Below, piece by piece: positions 27,291-36,022 of a stretch of 64,000 nucleotides of DNA (position 1 is the first letter of the stretch; every line of letters starts with the position of its first letter). The notes beneath the pieces were generated by a model. That model made no database searches, had not been told where the DNA came from, and saw nothing but the letters and a program-made list of their open reading frames with translations. The position numbers were made by a program, and so were the translations under genes. This stretch comes from Chlorobiaceae bacterium (GTDB taxonomy: Bacteria > Bacteroidota > Chlorobiia > Chlorobiales > Chlorobiaceae): positions 1-64,000 of the forward strand of contig JAAXXY010000010.1 of the NCBI GenBank assembly GCA_013334225.1. Reading direction: 5' to 3'.

Positions 27291-28391
27291 ATGGCTCTTT
27301 TCGGCACAAAAGACACCACCACCGCACACTCGGATTATGAAATAATCCTTGAAGGCGGCGCGAGCTCATGGGGAAAAATTAAAGGCCGCGCGAAAGTGAA
27401 CGTGCCTCCTGCCCTGCCCCTTCTGCCCGCAGACTGCAACGTCAAAATCAATGTAAAACCTCTGGATCCTGCAAAAGGTTTCGTAAGGTTTTCTGCTGTT
27501 ATTGAGTCAATCGTCGACAGCACAAAAAACAAGCTGGTTGTGGAAGCTGACATAGCCAATGAAACCAAAGAGAGAAGAATCTGTGTCGGCGAAGGAACTG
27601 TTTCCGTCGGTGATTTCTCTCATGCGTTCTCCTTCGAAGGTTCCGTCGTCAATCTCTTCTACTATCGTTCCGACGCTGTCCGCAGAAACGTTCCCAACCC
27701 GATCTACATGCAGGGCCGTCAGTTCCATGACATCATCATGAAAGTGCCTCTCGACAACAACGATGTCATCGACACATGGGAAGGCACCCTGAAAGCCCTC
27801 CAGTCAACCGGCTCATTCAACGACTGGATCCGCGAGTTCTGGTTTATCGGACCTGCCTTCACCGCACTGAACGAAGGCGGTCAGAGAATCTCCAAGATCG
27901 AAGTCAACAGCATCGGCACCCAGAGCGGTGAAAAAGGACCGGTCGGTGTTACAAGATGGCGTTTCTCGCATGGTGGTTCCGGTATCGTTGATTCCATTGC
28001 CCGCTGGTCGGAACTCTTCCCGTCAGACAAGCTCAACAAACCGGCATCGGTAGAAGCTGGTTTCCGTTCCGATTCACAGGGCATCGAAGTCAAGGTTGAC
28101 GGCGAATTCCCGGGCGTATCAGTCGATGCAGGCGGCGGTCTCCGCAGGATCCTGAACCACCCGCTCATTCCGCTGGTCCACCACGGCATGGTTGGAAAAT
28201 TCAACGACTTCACCGTCGATACCCAGCTCAAGATCGTTCTTCCAAAAGGATACAAAGTCCGCTACGCTGCTCCTCAGTTCCGTTCACAGAACCTCGAGGA
28301 ATATCGCTGGAGCGGCGGCGCTTATGCACGTTGGGTCGAGCACGTCTGCAAGGGCGGCACCGGACAGTTCGAAGTTCTTTATGCTCAGTAA
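27291..28391 (+). CDS. fmoA: Fenna-Matthews-Olson bacteriochlorophyll a protein
   Basis: 366 residues, the family's exact usual length. It begins MALFGTKDTTTAHSDYEIIL and ends GQFEVLYAQ. FMO is a trimeric, soluble antenna protein with seven to eight bacteriochlorophyll a molecules per subunit, sitting between the chlorosome baseplate and the type I reaction centre. The ligand histidines H111, H146, H290, H297 and H298 are all present, and the NHPLIPLVHHGMVGKFND block is intact. The cysteines proposed to tune energy transfer in Chlorobaculum (C49, C353) are kept; C98 is an extra one. AAGGAG lies 9 nt before the start; a strong terminator follows. The sequence points to Chlorobium rather than Prosthecochloris. 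Confidence 0.99.
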   Translation: MALFGTKDTTTAHSDYEIILEGGASSWGKIKGRAKVNVPPALPLLPADCNVKINVKPLDPAKGFVRFSAVIESIVDSTKNKLVVEADIANETKERRICVGEGTVSVGDFSHAFSFEGSVVNLFYYRSDAVRRNVPNPIYMQGRQFHDIIMKVPLDNNDVIDTWEGTLKALQSTGSFNDWIREFWFIGPAFTALNEGGQRISKIEVNSIGTQSGEKGPVGVTRWRFSHGGSGIVDSIARWSELFPSDKLNKPASVEAGFRSDSQGIEVKVDGEFPGVSVDAGGGLRRILNHPLIPLVHHGMVGKFNDFTVDTQLKIVLPKGYKVRYAAPQFRSQNLEEYRWSGGAYARWVEHVCKGGTGQFEVLYAQ

Positions 28392-28407
28392 CAGTCAGTC
28401 AGTCATC

Positions 28408-28445
28408 AAAAAGGAAAACCGGCCTCGTGCCGGTTTTCCTTTTTT
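28408..28445 (+). terminator. Strong intrinsic terminator after fmoA
   Basis: AAAAAGGAAAACCGGC pairs with GCCGGTTTTCCTTTTT around a short loop, giving a 16-bp stem that runs into a T tract. It starts 17 bp after the fmoA stop. Its A-run on the other arm allows it to serve the convergent MerR gene as well. Confidence 0.9.
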
Positions 28446-28466
28446 GTCCTTTCCCATAGCTCCGGT

Positions 28467-28868
28467 TTATCCGAGCAGCTGTAGAATATCTTCGATCTCC
28501 TCCTTGATTTCCTGGAGCAGCAGCATTCGCCGTTCATCGACGACATCATGCTTTTTCTTTTCCTGGCCGATCTTCTTCTGAAGTTTCAGTATTTCAGTGA
28601 TTTTATGATCCTCTTCGCTGTCGCGGATGATCCCTTTCACGATTTCGCTGGCCTTGCCAAGCTTGTACCCCTTTTCATGGACCAGTTCCTTGATATTGAG
28701 TACCATGGCAATATCACGGTTGGTATACCGCCTGTTCCCTCTCGTGTCCCTTGCCGGGGCGAGTTCATTGAAAAAGCTTTCCCAGTACCTGAGAAGGTAA
28801 GAAGGAACTCCGGCAATTTTGCTGACCTCGCTGATCGTGTAATAGTTTTTGCTCGATTCAAACGCCAT
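28467..28868 (-). CDS. MerR-family transcriptional regulator
   Basis: 133 residues. N-terminal MerR helix-turn-helix: YTISEVSKIAGVPSYLLRYW followed by the wing with RRYTNRDI (about 10-80). The C-terminal half (about 95-130) is a coiled-coil dimerisation helix with many Lys and Glu and no cysteine effector site, so a metal sensor is unlikely. The protein sits tail-to-tail with fmoA. Whether it controls fmoA or the divergent ABC exporter (80-bp gap) cannot be decided. Confidence 0.9.
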   Translation of the reverse strand: MAFESSKNYYTISEVSKIAGVPSYLLRYWESFFNELAPARDTRGNRRYTNRDIAMVLNIKELVHEKGYKLGKASEIVKGIIRDSEEDHKITEILKLQKKIGQEKKKHDVVDERRMLLLQEIKEEIEDILQLLG

Positions 28869-28947
28869 AAAGGGATATGACCGGTAAAGTTTAGATTTCG
28901 ATATTCTTATTATACATTACTACCGTCACTTCAAAAACTTATGGCGG

Positions 28948-30699
28948 ATGAAAAACCTGCTCAGTCTGAAACCCTACCTGCTCAGGTACAAGATGAAATT
29001 CCTGACAGGCTTCGTATTCATCGTCTTGACGAATTTTTTCGCCATTATCGGTCCAAAATACATAGGAATAGCCATTGATACAATGAACAGGCCGTTCAAA
29101 ATCGGTACTGTTGCAGCTGCTGTCGGTTTCTATGTGCTTTATGCAATCCTGAGCGGTTTTTTTCTGTTTCTCGTGCGCCAGAAAATTATCGTCACCTCCC
29201 GGCTTATCGAGTATGATCTGAAAAATGACTACTACCGTCATCTGCAGAAACTGTCGAGAACATTCTACAATAAAACAACGACAGGTGAGCTCATATCAAG
29301 AGGCACCAACGATCTCAATGCCATCAGGGAATTCCTCGGTCCAGGTATCATGTATTCATGCAATACTTTTTTCAGGCTCCTTTTTGCCCTGATCGCCATG
29401 ATCGCACTCTCTCCGAAACTAACCTTTTTTGCGCTTCTCCCAGCCCCTGTCCTGAGCTATTCGGTCTACATAATCGGCAGCAACATGCAGAAGCGAACGA
29501 AAAGCATCCAGGAGAGCTATGCTGCCATAACCAATCTGGTACAGGAGAACCTTTCCGGCATACGGATCGTAAAAAGCTATATCAGGGAACCGTTCGAAAT
29601 AAGACGTTTCGAAGATCTTAACAGGGATTATTACGGGAAAAACCTCTCTCTCGCAAAACTCGAGGCGCTGTTCTATGCTTTTCTTACCGCCCTCACTGCA
29701 TTCTCGCTCCTCCCTGTTGTATGGGTCGGTGGCCTGAGCGTCATCGATGGCAGCATGACCATCGGCGGGATCGCACAGTTTATCGTTTATGTATCCATGC
29801 TGACTTGGCCGATCGTTTCAATCGGATGGGTCACCAGCATTATCCAGAGGGCTTCTTCAGCTCAGGTACGGCTCAATGAAATTTTCAATACAAAACCGGA
29901 CATCACCGCAGATGAAGGTATTTCGCCAACGTTCAAAACCTTGCAGGGAGCGCTTTCTTTCCGCGACGTGAGTTTTCATTATCCCGGCCAGGAAAACCAT
30001 CCAGTCCTCAGGCATATCTCGCTCGATATAGCCTCCGGTTCCAAAGTAGCAATCGTCGGCGCCACCGGTTCTGGCAAAACGACGCTGGTTAACCTTATAC
30101 CCCGTCTCTACGACCCCGTCGCCGGATCGGTCCTGCTTGACGGGATCGACACCAGATTCCTGCCACTGGATACTCTCAGAGAACAGATCGGGTTTGTTCC
30201 CCAGGTCAATTTCCTTTTTTCCGATACCATTGAAAACAACATCAACTGGGGAAGCCGTAACGACGATCTGAACGAGGTGATCGAGGCAAGCAGGATCGCC
30301 ATGCTTCATGACGATATCATCGATTTCCCTGACGGGTTCAAAACCATGCTCGGAGAAAAAGGCATCAATCTTTCCGGCGGCCAGAAACAGCGGGCATGCA
30401 TATCAAGGGCCATCGCATGGAAACCGGGACTGCTTGTGCTCGATGATGCGCTTTCGGCCGTCGATACCGGCACGGAAGCCAGGATTTTCGAAGCGCTGCT
30501 TCAGAAACTTCCCGAAACGACGATCATCCTGATCAGCCACAGGATTTCAACGGTTAAAAATTGCGACCGCATCATCGTTCTTAAGGATGGCGCCATTGCA
30601 GAAAGCGGAACCCATGAAGAGCTGTTGAAGCAGCAGCGTCTCTATGCCGAACTTTACAACCAGCAGCTCCTCGAAGAGGAAATTCTCTCCTTTTCATAG
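28948..30699 (+). CDS. ABC exporter, fused permease and ATPase
   Basis: 583 residues, a half-transporter of the MsbA/MdlB type that works as a dimer. The transmembrane domain (about 1-310) holds six helices. The nucleotide-binding domain (about 335-575) has Walker A GATGSGKTTL, Q-loop FVPQ, signature LSGGQKQRA, Walker B LLVLDDALSAVD and H-loop ISHR. The substrate is not evident: a lipid, drug or peptide exporter. It diverges from the MerR gene across 79 bp, which makes a regulator-transporter pair possible. Confidence 0.92.
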   Translation: MKNLLSLKPYLLRYKMKFLTGFVFIVLTNFFAIIGPKYIGIAIDTMNRPFKIGTVAAAVGFYVLYAILSGFFLFLVRQKIIVTSRLIEYDLKNDYYRHLQKLSRTFYNKTTTGELISRGTNDLNAIREFLGPGIMYSCNTFFRLLFALIAMIALSPKLTFFALLPAPVLSYSVYIIGSNMQKRTKSIQESYAAITNLVQENLSGIRIVKSYIREPFEIRRFEDLNRDYYGKNLSLAKLEALFYAFLTALTAFSLLPVVWVGGLSVIDGSMTIGGIAQFIVYVSMLTWPIVSIGWVTSIIQRASSAQVRLNEIFNTKPDITADEGISPTFKTLQGALSFRDVSFHYPGQENHPVLRHISLDIASGSKVAIVGATGSGKTTLVNLIPRLYDPVAGSVLLDGIDTRFLPLDTLREQIGFVPQVNFLFSDTIENNINWGSRNDDLNEVIEASRIAMLHDDIIDFPDGFKTMLGEKGINLSGGQKQRACISRAIAWKPGLLVLDDALSAVDTGTEARIFEALLQKLPETTIILISHRISTVKNCDRIIVLKDGAIAESGTHEELLKQQRLYAELYNQQLLEEEILSFS

Positions 30700-30705
30700 C
30701 AAAGC

Positions 30706-31899
30706 CTATTCACTCTCTACTTTCACCTTGTTCGCATTTGCAATTGCTTTTGCTTTAAGGTCACCGACATCGCTGTCCGGTTCTCCAAAAGCAAGTGCCA
30801 CAGCCATTCGTCGGTAAGGACGCGTCGTCGGTTTGCCGAATATGCGAAGGTCAGTGCGAGGTTCTGCCAGAGCATCTTCCACTCCAATATAAACAGGGGT
30901 CCTTCCCTCTTTCGCGGCAAGGACAACAGCACTTGCCCCTGCTTTCAGGAGCTCGATTTCAGGAATGGGAAGGCCAAGTACGGCTCGGGCATGGAGTTCG
31001 AACTCGTTCAGGTTCTGCGTCCCGGCAAGCGTTACCATGCCGGTATCGTGTGGGCGTGGAGAGAGTTCTGAAAAATATATCCCTTCATCAGCAAGAAAAA
31101 ATTCTACACCCCAGATACCTGCCCCTCTGAGTGAACGGGTGACTTTATCAGCTATTTCCTGTGCCTCTTTCAGATCTGTATCGCTGATAATGCATGGTTG
31201 CCAGCTTTCCTGATAGTCGCCGCGTTCCTGGCGATGACCGATTGGAGGGCAGAAAAGCGTCACGCCATTTTTCTGTGTAACGGTAAGCAATGTGATTTCG
31301 GTATGAAATTTCACGAACGATTCCACGATCACTTCCGCTATATCGCCCCGCTTGCCGCTCTGGGAATAACTCCAGGCTTTTTCGATTTCGGCTTCCGTTC
31401 TGATCACGGACTGGCCCTTGCCCGACGAGCTCATCAGGGGTTTGACCACACAGGGCAATCCAAGTTCACCGGCAGCTGACATGAGCTCTTCAAGTGAAGA
31501 GGCATAACGATACCTTGCGGTGCGAAGACCAAGTTCCTTCGATGCCAGGTCGCGGATTGCCCTGCGGTTCATGGTGAAATTCGCGGCCCGGGCTGAAGGG
31601 ACAACCTGTATCCCCTGCTTTTCATAGTCATAAAAGCGTTCGGTACGGATCGCCTCGATTTCAGGCACAATCACATCGGGCCGGTGTTTCGCCACGATTG
31701 CATCGAGCGCTTCTCCATCGAGCATATTGATCACTTCACGATCATCGGCAACCTGCTGTGCCGGCGCATCGTTGTAGCTGTCGACGGCAACCACATATTG
31801 ACCAAGGCGTTTTACGGCAATAACGAATTCCCTGCCGAGTTCACCGCTGCCGAGCAGCATGATTTTCTTTGCCATCACGATATTTTTTAATGTTGACAT
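30706..31899 (-). CDS. purT: Formate-dependent phosphoribosylglycinamide formyltransferase 2
   Basis: 397 residues (389 if starting at the ATG at 31875). The first ATG has AGGATC 8-9 nt upstream and is preferred. An ATP-grasp enzyme: [15 protein letters not shown] (nucleotide loop), [36 protein letters not shown] (ATP lid) and [13 protein letters not shown] (metal site). It makes formyl-GAR from GAR, formate and ATP in purine synthesis, avoiding folate. Convergent with the ABC exporter. Confidence 0.96.
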   Translation of the reverse strand: MSTLKNIVMAKKIMLLGSGELGREFVIAVKRLGQYVVAVDSYNDAPAQQVADDREVINMLDGEALDAIVAKHRPDVIVPEIEAIRTERFYDYEKQGIQVVPSARAANFTMNRRAIRDLASKELGLRTARYRYASSLEELMSAAGELGLPCVVKPLMSSSGKGQSVIRTEAEIEKAWSYSQSGKRGDIAEVIVESFVKFHTEITLLTVTQKNGVTLFCPPIGHRQERGDYQESWQPCIISDTDLKEAQEIADKVTRSLRGAGIWGVEFFLADEGIYFSELSPRPHDTGMVTLAGTQNLNEFELHARAVLGLPIPEIELLKAGASAVVLAAKEGRTPVYIGVEDALAEPRTDLRIFGKPTTRPYRRMAVALAFGEPDSDVGDLKAKAIANANKVKVESE

Positions 31900-31936
31900 C
31901 CGTTGATCCTGCGCCTGAACTTCAGGCCGGCATGAC

Positions 31937-32350
31937 TTACAAGGTTATCTTTCTTCTCAGGTTCTTGATTTCCGAATGAGCGGTCTTGCTTTCAAGGCGT
32001 TTTTCCTTCGATGCCGAAGTCGGTTTCGTGGGTTTCCGTTTTACCGTGACACGCAGTGAACGCTGAATCAGGGCCTGAAAACGGTGCAGTGCGTCTTCAC
32101 GGTTCTTCACCTGCGATCGGAATCGCTGTGCCTTGATGACGATGATCCCTTCGGCGGTGATGCGCCGGTCCTTAAGCTTCACAAGCCTTTCCTTCACCTC
32201 ATCCGGAAGAGAGGAGGCCAGGATATCGAAATGCAGATGCACCGCGGTTTCAACCTTGTTGACATTCTGACCGCCGGCACCCTGTGAACGCATCGTCTGC
32301 AGATGGATCTCCCGGTCAGGTATCTTTATGGAAGGACTTATATACAGCAT
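31937..32350 (-). CDS. arfB: Ribosome-rescue peptidyl-tRNA hydrolase ArfB
   Basis: About 137 residues from the ATG at 32350. A class I release-factor-like domain with the catalytic GGQ in [19 protein letters not shown]. The C-terminal tail is very basic ([20 protein letters not shown]), the hallmark of ArfB/YaeJ, which enters the empty mRNA channel of stalled ribosomes. It frees peptides on non-stop mRNAs without codon recognition. The frame is open ten more codons upstream. It sits 37 bp upstream of purT on the same strand. Confidence 0.92.
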   Translation of the reverse strand: MLYISPSIKIPDREIHLQTMRSQGAGGQNVNKVETAVHLHFDILASSLPDEVKERLVKLKDRRITAEGIIVIKAQRFRSQVKNREDALHRFQALIQRSLRVTVKRKPTKPTSASKEKRLESKTAHSEIKNLRRKITL

Positions 32351-32406
32351 CGGTAAAGCAGTTATTACTCCGGCAACCAATAAGTCGCTGATTCTGAAAA
32401 AAGGTT

Positions 32407-32499
32407 TGTCATTGTTAATGAAGCGTAGCGTAATGATGAATCCATCTTCTTATAAAACAGAAACTTCCGGATTCTTCGCTCCGCTCGGAATGACAAGAA
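32407..32499. repeat. Dispersed intergenic repeat (third copy)
   Basis: Pattern GTCATT..TGAAGCGTAG..GAATCC..ATTCTTCGCTCCGCTCGGAATGACAAG in a non-coding gap. It matches, less perfectly, the two copies at 43023-43122 and 43477-43598: same ends (GTCATT, GAATCC, GATTCTTCGCTC, GGAATGAC), different middle. It has a loosely palindromic plan. No transposase nearby. Confidence 0.55.
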
Positions 32500-32563
32500 C
32501 AAGGCGTTTGTTCCAAAAGATAGTTGATATTTTTGATCGATGGATCAATAATCATGAACACGA

Positions 32564-33157
32564 TTAAAAATCCCCCGATTCTTCAAACACCCGTGGCCAT
32601 CCGGTGAAAAGGTGCGCACGTATTCCGCAAGCCTCCGCACACCGGCAATTATCCTCACGGTCATCGATCAGCAGAAACTCATCCGGTTGCCTGGAGAACA
32701 CGGTACCAAGAATTTCAGTGAATGCTCCGGGCTCACGCTTGAGGTATCCATGCTCATAAGAGAGCAGGTAACGAGATGCCTGTTTGAGAACCGGGAAATT
32801 ATTGAGCAGGAAAGTGAAATGAAGCGGATCTGTGTCGCTCGTGATCCAGATGGCATGCCGTTTGCGAAGCCGCTGAATGGCGTCTTCTATGCCATCAGTC
32901 AGGGTAAATATATCCTGCCAGGCCGTTTTGAGCTCATTTATCGGCATCCTGCGGATTTCGGGATCACCTGCCATCATGGCAAGATACTCTGAGGGAGCGA
33001 CAAGTCCCTTGTCGAACCTCAGTTTGACTTCACTCACACAATAGCGGTTAAAAAGCCTTTCAGCCCCTGCTGCTCCATGCCGTGAAACCGAACTGCAGAA
33101 TTTTTTAAACTCGACATCAACGATCACATTGCCGATATCCAGCAGAATAATACCCAT
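32564..33157 (-). CDS. HAD-superfamily hydrolase
   Basis: 197 residues of the HAD-IA group. Motif I LLDIGNVIVDVEFKKF (nucleophile D followed by DxGN form) at the N-terminus, motif II around AIWITSDTD (S/T) at about 105, and motif IV FLLIDDREDNCRCAEACG (DD) at about 165. A helical cap (about 20-90) resembles YihX/phosphatase-type members. A cytoplasmic Mg2+-dependent phosphatase acting on an unknown phosphate ester. Confidence 0.85.
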   Translation of the reverse strand: MGIILLDIGNVIVDVEFKKFCSSVSRHGAAGAERLFNRYCVSEVKLRFDKGLVAPSEYLAMMAGDPEIRRMPINELKTAWQDIFTLTDGIEDAIQRLRKRHAIWITSDTDPLHFTFLLNNFPVLKQASRYLLSYEHGYLKREPGAFTEILGTVFSRQPDEFLLIDDREDNCRCAEACGIRAHLFTGWPRVFEESGDF

Positions 33158-33277
33158 TACCTTGTCCTGACGATCTCCCGGAAAAAAACAATCCCATTGA
33201 AACGGAAAATAACGGTATTGAAGGAAATTACCTGCATGGACCGGTTCATGACCTTTAAAAAAACAGAAGCAGTTCCC

Positions 33278-34279
33278 TTATTTTTTATTCAAGTCCTTCG
33301 GCAATTCTCTCTTTTTTCTTTCTGTTTCATTGCGCGGACCGGTTGTCCTCACCTGCATGAAGCGCTGAAGGATATCGAACCAGAAAGGCGCACCAAGAGA
33401 AATGGCAAAAATACTGACGGTAAGGCCGGCAAACTTGGTAACAAAATCGGAAAAGGTTTTTTTTGCTGTCCACCATCCCCTCCAGCCCAGGGAAAGACCC
33501 GCGGATTCACTGAAATGTGTGGCGGTATCATATGCTGCCTGAGCTGCCTCGTATTTCGTTTCAGCTTCGGTTAACGATTTTGGAGAGGTTGTTTTATCTT
33601 TATTGAGCTTCTCTGTTTCAGCTTTTCTCTTTTCGAGCAGTTCCCCCGCATTTTTTACCATTGCCGACCTCACTTCGGGGTTTGAGGAAAGCGAAGCGAC
33701 AAGGCTGACAGAATCAACGTTTGCAAAGATTACAAGTACTGCCGAAACCGCTATCGAGATAGTCTGCTGCCGGCGTTTGAACCATCCTGAAGTACGGCCC
33801 ATAACCGCATTGAAATGCGTCTCGACAGCTTTTCGAAAAGCTGCAGCGTCACCATCAGCCTGGACAACCAGCGTGTGTAGAAGACCTTTGATACGGTTTT
33901 TCTCACCCTCCTGTGATTTTCCGGGCAATGCATTGACTGCATCCGGGAGTGAGAGTGTTTCATCGTCAGTTACAAGCAGGGCCTCAACAACTCTGCCGAC
34001 AATTTCCGGCGGAATATAGGAAGGAAGGTCCCTCTCTCCATTCCTTTTATCCCTGCTGAGCGATTGAATCAGCGGATGTTCGAAAAACGCAGCTGCAAAG
34101 GCTTTTTTTTCAGAAATATCCCCTGCAAGAAATTCATTCATCGCTGTTTCGAGAAATGTGCTCCGCAGTGAAAGAAGAGCTGCTACAGCTTCGACAACAG
34201 AGGTGCAGGCCAGCCCGAAAACGAGGTAGACCGTCACCAGACCAATCATGACATCGAGCATTTCCAGTCCAAACATCAT
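33278..34279 (-). CDS. Integral membrane protein of unknown function
   Basis: 333 residues from the ATG at 34279, which follows AGGAGGAG; a further 67 upstream codons are not needed. Membrane helices at about 6-30 (DVMIGLVTVYLVFGLACTSV), 175-200 and 295-325 (VSIFAISLGAPFWFDIL). A cytoplasmic or periplasmic helical loop lies between them (about 65-170), and a Lys/Glu-rich coiled coil at about 215-250. The block LGAPFWFDILQRFMQVR is a recurring signature of an uncharacterised membrane family. No catalytic motif. It diverges from the PAP2 gene. Confidence 0.7.
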   Translation of the reverse strand: MMFGLEMLDVMIGLVTVYLVFGLACTSVVEAVAALLSLRSTFLETAMNEFLAGDISEKKAFAAAFFEHPLIQSLSRDKRNGERDLPSYIPPEIVGRVVEALLVTDDETLSLPDAVNALPGKSQEGEKNRIKGLLHTLVVQADGDAAAFRKAVETHFNAVMGRTSGWFKRRQQTISIAVSAVLVIFANVDSVSLVASLSSNPEVRSAMVKNAGELLEKRKAETEKLNKDKTTSPKSLTEAETKYEAAQAAYDTATHFSESAGLSLGWRGWWTAKKTFSDFVTKFAGLTVSIFAISLGAPFWFDILQRFMQVRTTGPRNETERKKRELPKDLNKK

Positions 34280-34629
34280 CTCCTCCTGTTTTTGATCCGG
34301 TATGAAAGATATGCTGCAAGCTTGCTTCAACCATGAGGGCCATCTTACTGCCTTTACCGGTAAAAGCGACTGAAAAACCTTTAACCAGGAAAAAATTCTC
34401 CTGACTGATCTCTTATTTGAACTGAATGGTGAGTACGAAGGGACCGGACTGCCTTGTTTATTTTGGTGTCCGGTTTTCAATTGTCAATATACTGTATACA
34501 TTTTTTTTAACAAAAACATCATCCGTCAAACTCAGCCGAAGATGGGCTGTCTCGCTTGAAATTACATGGAATTCCCGCTATGAAATTGATTATATTCCGA
34601 TGGAACTTTACCACTCCAACCCCTCTGCC
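34280..34629. other. Divergent intergenic region
   Basis: 350 bp between the membrane protein (-) and PAP2 (+). Contains a short palindrome TTTACCGGTAAA near 34357 and an A/T-rich tract near 34490-34510. In-frame codons reach upstream of PAP2 to 34426 but lack a ribosome binding site, so they are left out. No promoter could be fixed. Confidence 0.35.
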
Positions 34630-35175
34630 ATGAACAATTTTATGACGAGAGCCAATGCGCTCTTCATGATTATTCTGCTTTCTCTGACCGTTACAGTGAA
34701 AGCGCAAGCAATGGATGGATATGAAACCGCCGGAGATTTCTTTTCGGTAGCATTACCGGTTGCGGCCGCAGGATATGCACTTTCCATCGATGACCATTCC
34801 GGGTTGCTGCAGTTCGCCGCTTCCGAAGCACTCACCTTTGGTGCTACCTATGGATTGAAATATATCATAAATGAAAAAAGACCGAATGGCGGAGACCACT
34901 CTTTCCCTTCAGGTCATACAGCAGTTTCCTTCGCTTCTGCAGAGTTTGTCCGTGAACGATACGGATGGAATTACGGGATACCGGCATATCTCATCGCTAC
35001 CTTTGTGGGTATCAGCCGGATTGAATCGGACAATCATTACACACATGACGTACTTGCAGGTGCGGCGATAGGAATCTGCAGCAGCATGCTTTTCACCACC
35101 CCATACAAGGGTTGGAACGTCAAACCGCATGTCGCATCCAATTATTACGGTCTCTCTCTCAACGGTACCTGGTAG
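34630..35175 (+). CDS. PAP2-family phosphatase, exported
   Basis: 181 residues from MNNFMTRANALF; other in-frame ATGs at 34600 and 34642 are possible. A signal-peptide-like N-terminus (ALFMIILLSLTVTVKAQA) is followed by the three PAP2 motifs: KYIINEKRPNG (motif 1, K..RP), FPSGHTAVS (motif 2, catalytic H) and SRIESDNHYTHDVLAG (motif 3, R..H..D). It removes phosphate from lipids (for example undecaprenyl diphosphate, phosphatidate) on the periplasmic side; the substrate is unknown. No ribosome binding site seen. Confidence 0.88.
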   Translation: MNNFMTRANALFMIILLSLTVTVKAQAMDGYETAGDFFSVALPVAAAGYALSIDDHSGLLQFAASEALTFGATYGLKYIINEKRPNGGDHSFPSGHTAVSFASAEFVRERYGWNYGIPAYLIATFVGISRIESDNHYTHDVLAGAAIGICSSMLFTTPYKGWNVKPHVASNYYGLSLNGTW

Positions 35176-35207
35176 TCGGTATATCACTTATTCAAACATC
35201 CGGTCAA

Positions 35208-36008
35208 ATGAGCAATTTCACCGATATCTCGAAATTCTACCAGCATGCGGCTGAGCTGCAGAAATCCGCCGGCGAGCAGCTTTTCAGTATGACCCCCATT
35301 GGCAGATCGGACGATGTGCTCGATCTTGGCTGCGGTCCGGGGCATCTTGCGGCAGCGATCAGAAAACTGACCGAAGGAAGGGTCACCGGCATCGACCCAT
35401 CTCCAGGCATGATCGCCAGGGCATCAGCTTCCTATTCCGGCGAACGTATATCTTTTCTTGTCGGTGATGCCGAAAGCCTCGGCATGCATGAAGAGTTCGA
35501 CGTGATCTTCTGCAACTCGACGCTGCAATGGTTCCGTGATCTCGACAGGGCAATTGCCAACTGCTGCCGGGCCCTCCGTTCCGGGGGGCGGATGGCTGTG
35601 CAGGCCCCGGCAACGCACAGGTACTGTCCCAACTTCATCCATGCCGCCGAGGCATTGCTCGATGACGAGTCCACGCAAAGCACCTTCCGGAATTTCCGGT
35701 CACCGTGGGTATTTTTCGATACCGCAGAGGAATACTCTGTTGTTTTCAAAAGGGCGGGATTCCGTGTGGTGATATCCGAAATCAGGGAGGTAAACATGCT
35801 CTGCCCGCCTGAAAAAGTCTTCGGGATGTTCGAAACCGGTGCGGCTGCCGCATACTTCAACGAGGAGTGCTACAGCGGCCCGTTTCCCCCGGACTACCTC
35901 GAAAATGCCCGCAAGGTCATCGCACGCGACTTCGCATCACAGGCTGGGGAGAACAACCTCGTCAACCTGACGTTCTCCCGTATCTATCTGCTGGCGGAAA
36001 AACCGTAA
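35208..36008 (+). CDS. Class I SAM-dependent methyltransferase (BioC/Tam-like)
   Basis: 266 residues from the ATG at 35208; the frame overlaps the PAP2 end if read longer, without homology. Motif I VLDLGCGPGHLAAAI at about 38, motif II VTGIDPSPGMIARA, motif III FDVIFCNSTLQWFRDLDRAI. The CNSTLQW block and length resemble malonyl-ACP methyltransferase BioC and trans-aconitate methyltransferase. It is not next to biotin genes, so the substrate is uncertain. Confidence 0.85.
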   Translation: MSNFTDISKFYQHAAELQKSAGEQLFSMTPIGRSDDVLDLGCGPGHLAAAIRKLTEGRVTGIDPSPGMIARASASYSGERISFLVGDAESLGMHEEFDVIFCNSTLQWFRDLDRAIANCCRALRSGGRMAVQAPATHRYCPNFIHAAEALLDDESTQSTFRNFRSPWVFFDTAEEYSVVFKRAGFRVVISEIREVNMLCPPEKVFGMFETGAAAAYFNEECYSGPFPPDYLENARKVIARDFASQAGENNLVNLTFSRIYLLAEKP

Positions 36009-36022
36009 CTCTATGTAAAACC

